DNA from: PWXP01 sp034005525
GTDB taxonomy: Bacteria; Planctomycetota; Planctomycetia; Pirellulales; Thermoguttaceae
Length of the DNA: 64,000 nt
NCBI GenBank assembly: GCA_034005525.1
Contig: JAVEUP010000013.1
Coordinates: forward strand, 10,238-74,237
Direction: 5' to 3'
Position numbers and translations under genes: made by a program. Shown piece after piece: positions 34,424 through 42,434 of this stretch. Numbering within the stretch: the stretch's first letter is position 1; every line of letters begins with the position of its first letter. The notes under the pieces are model-generated. The model saw only the letters and a program-made list of their open reading frames with translations. It ran no database searches and was not told the DNA's origin.

Positions 34424-35431
34424 TCAATACTCGCCAACGCTCATCTTGTCATTGGCAGAGGCCAGCCGCCGCAGCGTTTCCATTTCAATGCTCTCGGCAA
34501 TCGCCTGCACGCTGCCATCGGCCAGCAGGATATTGATGATGCCCGGGTGGAACGAGTTGAGGATGGTGTTTGTCTCGTAGGTTGCGCTGCTGGAGCTGGA
34601 CGCGGTTTCCCGCCAGTTGATGGCCCAGCGCACGACGGTCAGCCCGCAGTGGTACCAGTTCTGGCTGCCGTCGTCGGGAATCTGGTTCGCTCGGCGGGGT
34701 TTTAAGTCGTAACCGGTTGCATGGTCTCGCGCCCCGGCCCAGCCGCCGGCGTAATTGGAGCGAATCGGCTTGTCGCCTACCAGGCCCGATTGCTCGGCGA
34801 CAACCATTGTATAGGAGGTTCCGTCGGTCGCATGACGGATCGCGCGAACCTCGTGCGCGAGGAGCAGGCCGGTATTACAGACGTACCCGCGCATACTGCG
34901 ACGGCAAACGGAACTGCCGCGGTCGCCCGGATCGGGATAGGCGCCGGCGATGCCCACGTAGTCGTGCATCAAGCCTCCGCGGTCGTTGATCGAGGTAGGC
35001 TCGTTGACGAACGGATCGATGGTGCTCGACGGGCACTTGTACACGGGGATGGCCAGCTTTTCGAGCACCTGGTTTCCACCGGAAAACGGCTGTGTGTTCC
35101 ATCCGGAAAAGCTTCCCGTCTCGAAATTCAAGCTGTCGTACAGCGGCTTCTGTTCCAGAAACGGAAGCAGGCCCGTCCGCCAATTCGTACCGTAAGTATT
35201 ATACGACGAGATCGTGCCGGAACGCGAGCCGATGGGAAAGCTTCGGAACGCGTCGTGATAGTTGTGCAATGCCAAGCCCAGTTGCTTGAGGTTGTTGGTG
35301 CATTGCATCCGGCGTGCCGCCTCGCGTGCACTCTGCACCGCGGGCAGCAGCAACGCAATCAGGATGCCGATAATGGCGATCACCACCAGCAATTCGACCA
35401 AAGTGAACGCGGCCGGCCGCCGGTTGGTCAT
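34424..35431 (-). CDS. DUF1559 prepilin-like secreted protein
   Basis: About 335 residues with the pilin-like AFTLVELLVVIAIIG near residue 8, then REAARRMQCTNNLKQLGLALHNYHDAF. The C-terminal region has SYTMVVAEQSG, NSFHPGIINILLADGSVQAIAES, the characteristic DUF1559 end. The start is the second of two adjacent ATGs (35434 and 35431) because AAGGCGG is 4 bases ahead of it. It lies 101 bp downstream of the large autotransporter-repeat PEP-CTERM gene on the same strand, so the two may be expressed together. Function as for other family members is unknown; export by a type II/IV pilus-like route is inferred. Convergent with the ATL-endonuclease V gene. Confidence 0.9.
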   Translation of the reverse strand: MTNRRPAAFTLVELLVVIAIIGILIALLLPAVQSAREAARRMQCTNNLKQLGLALHNYHDAFRSFPIGSRSGTISSYNTYGTNWRTGLLPFLEQKPLYDSLNFETGSFSGWNTQPFSGGNQVLEKLAIPVYKCPSSTIDPFVNEPTSINDRGGLMHDYVGIAGAYPDPGDRGSSVCRRSMRGYVCNTGLLLAHEVRAIRHATDGTSYTMVVAEQSGLVGDKPIRSNYAGGWAGARDHATGYDLKPRRANQIPDDGSQNWYHCGLTVVRWAINWRETASSSSSATYETNTILNSFHPGIINILLADGSVQAIAESIEMETLRRLASANDKMSVGEY

Positions 35432-35532
35432 CATTCCGCCTTCGTGTGTTTTCACGGTTCGCCTCCAAGCGTGAGATCGTGCATTCTCCCGGACTTGCCG
35501 GAATACCGGTCGCATATTCAAGTGAACCACGG

Positions 35533-38500
35533 CTATTTACGCCTCTGGTGCCCGGCGGCCAACAGGCCGAGGAAGGCCGCGGCCAACATTCCCAGCGTGC
35601 CGGGCTCCGGCACCGCGGTCAGAATCAGATTCTGACCGCCCTCGGAGAAGATCCGCCAGCCCCGCTCCCAGTCGGAGTTGTTCACCAGGTTGAACAGTCC
35701 CGCGTCGAAGCCATCGACTTGGCCATCAAAGATGACGAACTCGTCGTACCAGTCTACCCAATGCCCGCCTTGGTCGCCGAGGATGTTCAGCGTAATGGCC
35801 GGGGTCGTGCCGGCGTCGGGCAGGATGAGTCTGGCTCCATCGTCGCCAATCGCCTGGTCGTAGCTGCCGGTGTCGATGAACTCCCAGTCCCAAATGGCGC
35901 CGTTGGCCAGGGTCAGGTCGTCGAGAAACGCGAGCGTTCCGATGCTCCCGCCGGTACTCAGAGTGCCGACGGCCTGGATGGACGTCGGCCCGCCAATGGT
36001 CCCGTTCCCGCCAAGGGTTGCTCCCGAAGCGACGTTCACGCCGCTAGTGCCCGCCAATGAGGTGTTGACCAGCAAAGTGCCGGCGTCGACGTTCACGGCA
36101 CCCGTGTAGCCATTGGCCGTGCCGGTGAGGGTCAGCACGCCGGGACCCGTCTTGGTCAAGGCGCCGCCGCCGGTAATGGGACCGGTCAGCCGGATGTTGG
36201 CCCCGCCGCCGGGCGTGTGGATTGTGCCGCCGCCGGCCTTGAACTCGACCGGAATGGCCGTGGACAGCAGCGCCGTACCGTTGTTCTCCAACGTGCCGCC
36301 GCCGAAGCTCAGCAGCATGCTCCTGTTCGTTGCTCCACCGGCTGTCGTATCGATCTCGCGGGTTCTGAGGGTCCCACCATCGAGGTTGTACGTGCCCTCG
36401 AGGCCATTGTAGTCGGTGGCGACGTGGATTCCTGCGGTTCCAGTAACATTGACCGTGCCGCCGGTCTGGTTCACGATGCCGTTACCCCGCCACCCGAGAT
36501 AGAAGTGCGGTGTATTGAGTTGCCCACCGGAAATGTTGAGCACGCCGGTCGAATGGACGCCGTTCTGGCCGGCGCCGAGGATGAACAGACTGCTTTGCAG
36601 AGTGCCCTCGCTCATATTCACCGTCGCCGTCCCGGTGGAGCTGCTGCCGACGTTGATCCGGCCGGCGATGAGCGACCCTCCGCCGCTGCCCGGCCGGAGT
36701 TCCGATCCGGCATACATGTCGGTGGTGCCGGAAATCGTGCCTGTGCCGGTCAGGAGTCCGTACGCGAGTACCGGCCCGCTGACGGTTCCGCCGGTCATTT
36801 GCAGGGTGCCCGCTGCATTGACCGTTGCACTCCCGCCGATGGTACCCTGGTTTTGCAGCGTGCCCCCGTTCACGACGGCGGTGCCGGCGGTGGTGGCCTG
36901 GTTCAGCAGCGTGCCGGCCTCGACCGTGAGCGCGCCGCTGTAACCGCCGGCCGAACCACTGAGCGTCAGGAGGCCGCCGCCCGTCTTCCTCAATGCGCCG
37001 CTGCCGCTGATTGTGCCCGTCAGTCGAATATCCCCACCGCCGCCGGGAGTGTAGATGGTGCCGCCGGCCGTCTTGAACTCGACAGGAATGGCGGTCGAGA
37101 GCAGCGCCGTCCCGTTGTTCTCCAACGTGCCGCCGCCGAAACTCAGCAGCATCGTCGTTGTCGAGTGCGCAAAGGTCGTATTGATCGCCCGCGTTTTCAG
37201 GGTACCGCCGTCGAGGTTGTAGGTGCCTTCCAAATACTCGTAGTCGGTGGCGACGTGAATACCCTGGCTGCCGGTGACGTTGACCGTGCCGCCGGTCTGG
37301 TTCACGATTCCATTACCCTTCCAACCGAGATAGAAGTGCGGCGTGTTGAGTTGCCCACCGGAAATGTTGAGCACGCCCGTCGAATGGACGCCGTTCTCGC
37401 CGGCTCCGAGGATGAACAGGCTGCTCTGAAGCGTGCCCTCGCTCATAGTCACCGTCGCCGTGCCGGTGGGGCTCCTGCCGACGTTGATCCGGCCGGCGAT
37501 CAGCGACCCTCCACCTGTTCCCGGCCGGAGTTCCGCTCCGGCATACATGTCGGTGGTGCCGGAGATGGTCCCGGTGCCGGTCACCAGCCCGTGCGCGTGT
37601 ACGGGCCCACTCACGGTTCCGCCGCCCATTTGCAGCGTACCCGAGGCGTTGACCGTCGCGCTTGTACCGATGGTGCCCTGGTTCTGCAGCACGCCGCCAT
37701 TGACCAGCGCACCGCCGGTGATGGTGCCCTGGTTTTGTAGCGTTCCGCCGTTGACCACGGCGGTGCCGCCGGTGGTTGTCTGGTTCAGCAGCGTGCCGGC
37801 CTCGACCGTGAGCGCGCCGGTGTAGTCGCTGGCGGTGCCGGTGAGCGTCAGCACACCTGGACCTGTCTTAATCATGGCGCCGTCGCCAGTGATGGGGCCG
37901 GTCAGCCGGATGTTGGCCCCGCCACCGGGCGTGTGGATCGTGCCGCCCGCCGTCTTGAACTCGACTGGAATGGCCGTGGACAGCAGCGCCGTGCCGTTGT
38001 TCTCCAACGTACCACCGCCGAAGCTCAGCAGCATCGTCGTCGTGGGACCGGCATAACTCGTATTGATCTCCCTCGTCTTCAAGGTGCCGCCATCCAGGTT
38101 GTAGGTACCTGCCAGTCCGTCCACGTCGGTGCAAACGTGAATTCCGCCGGAATGGGTCACGTTGACGACGCCGCCGGTTTGATTGACGGTGGCGTTTCCG
38201 GTGTGGCCGAGGTACATCACGTTGCCGGAAGCGTTGATTTGGCCGCCCGATATGTTCAGCACGCCGGTGGAACCGATGCCGGCAGCCCCCAGAATGAAAT
38301 ACCCGCCGACATTGAGCACCCCCTCGTTCATCGTCAAGGTTCCCGTGCCGGTCGAACTCCCGACGTTCAACCGTGCGGTGCTCAGCGCTCCTCCGCCGGT
38401 TCCGGGAATCAACTCGGCGCCGGCACGGATATCGGTAGTGCCCGAGATGGTACCGGTGCCGGTAGCCGTACCATGCACGTTGACCGAGCCGCCGATGGTG

Positions 38501-40248
38501 CCGCCGGCCATTTCCAGCGTTGCCCCCGCATTGACGGTCACGCCGCCGCCGAGCGCGCCCTCGTTGCGCAGCGTGCCGGCGCTGACGGTGGTGGGGCCGG
38601 TGTAGCCGCTCGATGCGCCGCTGAGCGTGAGCAGGCCGTCGCCGATCTTACTCAAGGCGCCTGTGCCGCTGAACGCTCCGGTCAGATGGACACTGCCGGC
38701 TCCGGCGACGCTGATTTGCAGCGTGCCGCCGCCAATGGCTACGTCGCCGGTGAAGTCGCTGGTCACGCCGCTGAGGGTGAGCATTGCGCCGCCGGTCTTC
38801 GTCAGGTTGCCCTCGCCGGTAAACGATCCGCTCAGGTGGAGCGCCGCGCCGGGCGTGTGGATCGTGCCGCCGCCGGCCTTCATTTCTACGGGAATTGCGG
38901 TGGTGAGGGCGGAGCCGCCGCTCTTCTCCAACGTGCCGCCGCCGAAGGCCAGAAGGTTCTTCGCCGCGTCGGTGAACGACAGATTCGCCAGCTTCAGCGT
39001 GCCGCCGTCGAGATGGTAGGCGGCGGTGCCGGGGCCAAACTGTAAGCTGTAGCTGTCGGCAATGGTGACCGTCCCGCCGGTTTGCGTGACCGTGCCGGTC
39101 GTGCCCGCGCTGGTGGCAATGCGGAAGTCGCCATTGACCTGAACCGTGCCGCCTTCGACATGGAACGCGCCTTCCCCGGCACCCAGCCGGCCGAGATAGA
39201 TACCCCCGGTTCCCACGGTGAGCGTGGCCGGGCCGTCGGCTGTGCTGATGGTGTAGTCGGCGCTGCCGCTGCCGCCGATGGTCAGCGTCGCAAAGGACGC
39301 GCTGCCGCCGGTTTGCGTGAACTCGGTGCTCAAGCCCGCCTTGTGACCCAGATCGGCCTGTCCGGCGATATTCAGCGATCCACCCGACAGATTATACCAG
39401 CCATGCCCGTTGTCGGTCGCGGAGCCGAAGCGATTGGCGTTAATCGTCCCGCCGCTCTGATTGATCACCGTATCGCTATTCCAACCGCAGTAGAACGAGC
39501 CCGAGCCCGTTGCGTTGAGGGCTCCTCCCTCCATGTTGAAGATGGCTTTGTGTCCCAAGCCGTCGGTAGGACCGCCGCTACCACCGATGATGAAATACAG
39601 GCCGGTCGAGGTGATGGTTCCGCCTCTCTGGGTCAACACGGCGTTGCCGGTGGCTCCCCCGGTGACGTACACGCCGTAAGCCTCGCGGACGATCAGTTCG
39701 CCCTCCTCGTGGGTGTAACCTCGCGAAGCTGACACATTGAATCGATGCGTTCCAGCATCCACAGTTCCTTCGCCCTGCTTGGTCCACGTGACGTTGGATC
39801 CAATGCTGACCGATGCGCCCAGAGCAAGCGTCTCGCCGCCGGCCACGTACACCGACTGGTTCGTGTTCAAGCTTAGGGCGTTATTGATCGTGGCCGACTC
39901 GTTTGCCACGATCCCGCCGGCGCCCACTGTCAGCGTGCTCCCGCTGAGCGCGTAGCCGGTACCGTCGAAAACCACCTTATTCGCCCCCACGCCGCTGCCA
40001 ACCGATACCGCCGAGGTGCCGGAAGCGTGGAAGTGGGCGTCGTTGGTCGGCACCCACTGCAGCAACGGATCGCTGCCCGCGGTGCTGGCGCTCCACGCGG
40101 CTGTGCTGTTGTCCCACGTCCCGTCGCCGGGCTGAATGCCGGCGTCGGTACTGGTATCCCAATACATCGGCGCAGCTTGCACGGTCGCGGGACAGAGCAA
40201 TCCGACGACCACAAACGACCAGAAGAATGTGGCGAGCAAGCATCTCAT
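35533..40248 (-). CDS. Giant autotransporter-repeat PEP-CTERM protein
   Basis: About 1571 residues. Signal peptide (LLATFFWSFVVVGLLCPATVQA), then an APMYWDTSTDAGIQPGDGTWDN start typical of autotransporter-associated beta-strand repeat proteins. Most of the chain is Gly/Thr/Asn-rich beta-helix made of units such as LTLSG-YTGALTVEAGTLLN and STGVLNISGGQ. Three tandem modules of about 280 residues (DNA period ~835 and ~885 bp between about 36020 and 38500) are near-identical. The C-terminus VPEPGTLGMLAAAFLGLLAAG plus HQRRK is a PEP-CTERM sorting signal. No autotransporter beta-barrel is present, so the name refers to the repeat only. AAGGGG lies ahead of ATG 40248. Likely a long surface fibre or adhesin. 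Confidence 0.88.
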   Translation of the reverse strand: MRCLLATFFWSFVVVGLLCPATVQAAPMYWDTSTDAGIQPGDGTWDNSTAAWSASTAGSDPLLQWVPTNDAHFHASGTSAVSVGSGVGANKVVFDGTGYALSGSTLTVGAGGIVANESATINNALSLNTNQSVYVAGGETLALGASVSIGSNVTWTKQGEGTVDAGTHRFNVSASRGYTHEEGELIVREAYGVYVTGGATGNAVLTQRGGTITSTGLYFIIGGSGGPTDGLGHKAIFNMEGGALNATGSGSFYCGWNSDTVINQSGGTINANRFGSATDNGHGWYNLSGGSLNIAGQADLGHKAGLSTEFTQTGGSASFATLTIGGSGSADYTISTADGPATLTVGTGGIYLGRLGAGEGAFHVEGGTVQVNGDFRIATSAGTTGTVTQTGGTVTIADSYSLQFGPGTAAYHLDGGTLKLANLSFTDAAKNLLAFGGGTLEKSGGSALTTAIPVEMKAGGGTIHTPGAALHLSGSFTGEGNLTKTGGAMLTLSGVTSDFTGDVAIGGGTLQISVAGAGSVHLTGAFSGTGALSKIGDGLLTLSGASSGYTGPTTVSAGTLRNEGALGGGVTVNAGATLEMAGGTIGGSVNVHGTATGTGTISGTTDIRAGAELIPGTGGGALSTARLNVGSSTGTGTLTMNEGVLNVGGYFILGAAGIGSTGVLNISGGQINASGNVMYLGHTGNATVNQTGGVVNVTHSGGIHVCTDVDGLAGTYNLDGGTLKTREINTSYAGPTTTMLLSFGGGTLENNGTALLSTAIPVEFKTAGGTIHTPGGGANIRLTGPITGDGAMIKTGPGVLTLTGTASDYTGALTVEAGTLLNQTTTGGTAVVNGGTLQNQGTITGGALVNGGVLQNQGTIGTSATVNASGTLQMGGGTVSGPVHAHGLVTGTGTISGTTDMYAGAELRPGTGGGSLIAGRINVGRSPTGTATVTMSEGTLQSSLFILGAGENGVHSTGVLNISGGQLNTPHFYLGWKGNGIVNQTGGTVNVTGSQGIHVATDYEYLEGTYNLDGGTLKTRAINTTFAHSTTTMLLSFGGGTLENNGTALLSTAIPVEFKTAGGTIYTPGGGGDIRLTGTISGSGALRKTGGGLLTLSGSAGGYSGALTVEAGTLLNQATTAGTAVVNGGTLQNQGTIGGSATVNAAGTLQMTGGTVSGPVLAYGLLTGTGTISGTTDMYAGSELRPGSGGGSLIAGRINVGSSSTGTATVNMSEGTLQSSLFILGAGQNGVHSTGVLNISGGQLNTPHFYLGWRGNGIVNQTGGTVNVTGTAGIHVATDYNGLEGTYNLDGGTLRTREIDTTAGGATNRSMLLSFGGGTLENNGTALLSTAIPVEFKAGGGTIHTPGGGANIRLTGPITGGGALTKTGPGVLTLTGTANGYTGAVNVDAGTLLVNTSLAGTSGVNVASGATLGGNGTIGGPTSIQAVGTLSTGGSIGTLAFLDDLTLANGAIWDWEFIDTGSYDQAIGDDGARLILPDAGTTPAITLNILGDQGGHWVDWYDEFVIFDGQVDGFDAGLFNLVNNSDWERGWRIFSEGGQNLILTAVPEPGTLGMLAAAFLGLLAAGHQRRK
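36020..38500 (-). repeat. Tandem ~0.85-kb coding repeats
   Basis: Three near-direct repeats inside the giant PEP-CTERM gene. The motif encoding LLSFGGGTLENNG recurs at about 36290, 37122 and 38007. Copies 1 and 2 are the most alike (same STGVLNISGGQLNTPHFYLG phrase). High identity suggests recent tandem duplication or gene conversion; copy number may vary between strains. Confidence 0.7.
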
Positions 40249-40558
40249 GGCATCATCCCCTTCATCTTGCAGTCACTGGACGGTTATCAGCAGTCCGGGA
40301 TTCCCGTTGCCGGGCAGCACCAACGGCACCGGCGCGCTTTGGACGGGCGACCGATAAAGCCGGAATGGCGACTCCCGGACACGTAATACCAACTTTCATC
40401 CTAGCCATGAACCGCGTGAAACGCAAGTATCTTGCCGCAATTCTCGTTGGCCGTAGGCTTCCCTCACGGGCCGGCGGTCACTATGATGGGTGGTATCGGG
40501 TGGATACGTCGGGCACGGCCGTCCTGCCCCCCAAACAAAGCACCAAGGAGCCCAAATC

Positions 40559-40687
40559 ATGGCAGCCTACGAAGTCCCCAAACTCGCGAAACCGCCGAAA
40601 GCAAAAAAGAAGCAGGGCCAAGTGACAGCCACGAAGTCTGGACAATTTGGACAGCGTACTTGCCCTGAACTCCCCTGTCTTCACTAG
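40559..40687 (+). pseudogene. Duplicated 5' fragment of the fucose-isomerase-like gene
   Basis: The frame MAAYEVPKLAKPPKAKKKQ matches the first ~18 codons of the intact gene at 42435 (MAAYEVPKLAKPTKVKKKQ). The match extends upstream through the ribosome site CAAGGAGCCCAAATC and about 100 bp of promoter region (both copies have CTTCCC...TATGAT). After codon ~19 the sequence switches to an unrelated 82-bp inverted-repeat element, and the frame stops at 40687. It is a decayed partial duplication. Confidence 0.75.
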
Positions 40688-40703
40688 ATTTGGTGGCTGT
40701 CAC
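40622..40703. repeat. 82-bp element with 11-bp terminal inverted repeats
   Basis: GTGACAGCCAC (40622-40632) is exactly inverted as GTGGCTGTCAC (40693-40703). It begins right where similarity to the isomerase gene stops, so it may have inserted there or mark a rearrangement joint. It has no coding content. I saw no second copy in the window. Confidence 0.5.
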
Positions 40704-41177
40704 CTCCCACTTGTCGCGGACGGATAGCGGCGCATGGGCGGCCAACTGCACGGGAAAGCTTCGCGAGCGTACAATGGAGCCGGTGGAGATCGCCACCGTG
40801 TGCGTCCAGCGGCTATTCGAGCACGCGGAGCGTTTCATGCGGACGGACCCGGCACTGTTCGAGTTGACCAGCGATGCGGTGCGGGGGAAATAGGCATGCG
40901 AGTCGAGCGAATCTCCATTGAGATCGATGGAATCCTGGCGTCGACAGAATGGGGTAAGTTCGGACGTTCGCGATGGCATGACTGGGAGTGCGACGACTGG
41001 ACGACCATACACAAGATTGCCGAGTGCGGTGCATCCTTCGATAATGGCAGTGGTTTTCCGGTCATCGCCGCCGGGCGGCCCGTGGCACGGGCTCTTGGAG
41101 GTCGCGTCGTCAAGGAAGAATGCGATCGGCCGATCCCCGAGAACCTCGCGATCGACCAGCCCCCTTCCTGCGTCCCA

Positions 41178-41302
41178 CGGTCCGGAAACGCTTCTACTCG
41201 AACAAGGCCCGGGGGATGCGCCGCAAGGCCATGGCCACCGAACATTCAATATGCGCTTCCTGCCCCAAATACGCAATAGCAGGAGTCTTGCTGTCGAACT
41301 AA
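41178..41302 (+). pseudogene. Possible transposase remnant
   Basis: A short frame reads TVRKRFYSNKARGMRRKA, which resembles the YYGxYSNxxRGxRRK motif in the Y2-transposase (IS91-like) family. Nothing else of such a gene is visible on either side. The match is short and could be chance. Confidence 0.22.
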
Positions 41303-41418
41303 TCCCGGTCTGACGCCAGGCTCGCGCTACGGGTTTTCGGCAGGCAGAGAAGGTGTCACCGGTCATGGCCGCCGAGGACTGGCGCCAAGCCGGCGCCGAG
41401 TCGCGCGAAACAATGAAA

Positions 41419-41754
41419 TCACACTTCGGGATCAGCTAGCTCTTCGCGGCTTGCGGTATCCCTTGCGGCGCGCCGAACGTGTAACACGCAGACTTGGCCC
41501 TGCTCGATCAAGAACAAAGCCCTCCAGATGTTGCGGCCCTTCCCAAAAAGGAACTGCCGAATCTCTCTACCCATCACTTCTGTTTCCGGGGCAACGCTGC
41601 ACCGTTCAGGATTCGTGGAGAGCGTATGAAGAGCCTCATAGAAGCGATCCAACCACCTTGCCGCGGTCTCCGGGGCATGCTTTGCAGCCCATCCATAGCC
41701 GGCGCGGATATCCTCCTTCGCCGTGGCCGAAATGGCTACCGAATAGATCTTCAT
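41419..41754 (-). CDS. Type II toxin of the RelE/ParE family
   Basis: About 111 residues, the family's usual size. The fold is suggested by MKIYSVAISATAKEDIRAGYGW (strand and helix with the conserved ATAKEDI region), PETAARWLDRFYEALHTLSTNPERC, and the C-terminal strand QFLFGKGRNIWRALFLIEQGQVCVLHVRRAARD, where Arg residues contribute to activity. ParE types poison gyrase and RelE types cleave mRNA; which applies cannot be told. The start codon overlaps the antitoxin stop by 4 bases (ATGA, 41751-41754), the standard arrangement of antitoxin first. Confidence 0.85.
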   Translation of the reverse strand: MKIYSVAISATAKEDIRAGYGWAAKHAPETAARWLDRFYEALHTLSTNPERCSVAPETEVMGREIRQFLFGKGRNIWRALFLIEQGQVCVLHVRRAARDTASREELADPEV

Positions 41755-41990
41755 TCGCGAGTCGTAGTCGCCATATCTTGGCGTAAATCTGCAAACGCCT
41801 CGTCCAGCGTCTGGAAACGGCCGACCCTAAAATCATTCAACCCTGCCCGAATGCCCTCGACAGACTCGGCTCGCTCGCGCTGAAGAAGCCGGAGACCTTC
41901 AAGAACCAACTCGCGCGTCGAATGGTAGCGCCCGGTCGCGAGTTCGCATTTCACAAACTGCTGAACGTCTTCCGGAAAAATGCCAGACAT
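41751..41990 (-). CDS. ParD-like antitoxin
   Basis: About 79 residues. MSGIFPEDVQQFVKCELATGRYHSTRELVLEGLRLLQRER is a ribbon-helix-helix ParD/CopG-type N-terminus (YHSTRELVLEGLRLL is highly characteristic). The acidic C-terminus FQTLDEAFADLRQDM likely wraps the toxin. GAGAAGAGG lies upstream of ATG 41990; an in-frame start at 42014 is less likely. As in the family, it should repress its own operon by binding near the promoter. Confidence 0.88.
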   Translation of the reverse strand: MSGIFPEDVQQFVKCELATGRYHSTRELVLEGLRLLQRERAESVEGIRAGLNDFRVGRFQTLDEAFADLRQDMATTTRE

Positions 41991-42434
41991 GGATCCTCTT
42001 CTCCTCTGCTTCATCGTACCACATTGCCCCGCCCATCTGTAATGTCATGGGGCACAGCAGGGCTTTCTGGCAACAGTGATTCCCTGCCGGGCCCGTCCAG
42101 GCGGCTCTGGGACTGGCCATTACGTCCCCGCAGCCCCGCGACAAAGGGGTAAAACAACTGAGGGATGGGACAATTGACTCTTCTAGCCGAACTCGAGGGT
42201 AGACGAGGGGAAATGGAAAGTCAAGCGGGTGCAGATGGGAAGGGGCGGGTATACCCGTCCCTTCCCACCTGCGGCCCGGAGAGCCTATTCGGCCCGGCTG
42301 GCGGCAGAGCCGGCCGCGAACCCCTGACGTTTCACTTCCCTTAGCAACCGGCCGCCGCTATGATAGCCGTCCCGGGTGGGCGTTTCCGGCCCGGCGCATG
42401 TGCCCCCCACACGAAGCACCAAGGAGCCCAAATC
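41991..42434. other. Intergenic region upstream of the isomerase gene
   Basis: About 444 bp without a gene, between the leftward toxin-antitoxin pair and the rightward isomerase. It contains the 42-bp palindrome at 42231-42272. A TATGAT (42359-42364), conserved in the duplicated fragment at ~40480, is the likely -10 of the isomerase gene; its -35 is unclear. Confidence 0.5.
42231..42272. terminator. Large palindrome (hairpin) before the isomerase gene
   Basis: Two 21-nt halves, GCAGATGGGAAGGGGCGGGT plus A and its near-perfect inverse, pair at all but one position, with one G-U. There is no spacer. No U-tract follows. It may terminate rightward read-through, be a protein-binding dyad, or be a REP-type repeat. 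Confidence 0.5.

Larger units (their letters stand above)
40249..41418. other. Gene-poor patch with fragments
   Basis: About 1.17 kb without an intact gene. It contains a duplicated 5' fragment of the fucose-isomerase-like gene (40559-40687 and its upstream ~100 bp), an 82-bp inverted-repeat insertion inside that fragment (40622-40703), and a possible transposase remnant near 41178-41302. The rest (about 40704-41170 and 41303-41418) shows no recognisable feature. Confidence 0.55.

Noticed and set aside
36217..37740. A 507-residue plus-strand frame within the giant PEP-CTERM gene
   Set aside because: It is antisense to the autotransporter repeat and simply inherits its repetitiveness.
40557..41366. 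A 269-residue minus-strand frame in the debris patch
   Set aside because: It runs through the duplicated fragment and inverted repeat with no recognisable domain or ribosome site.
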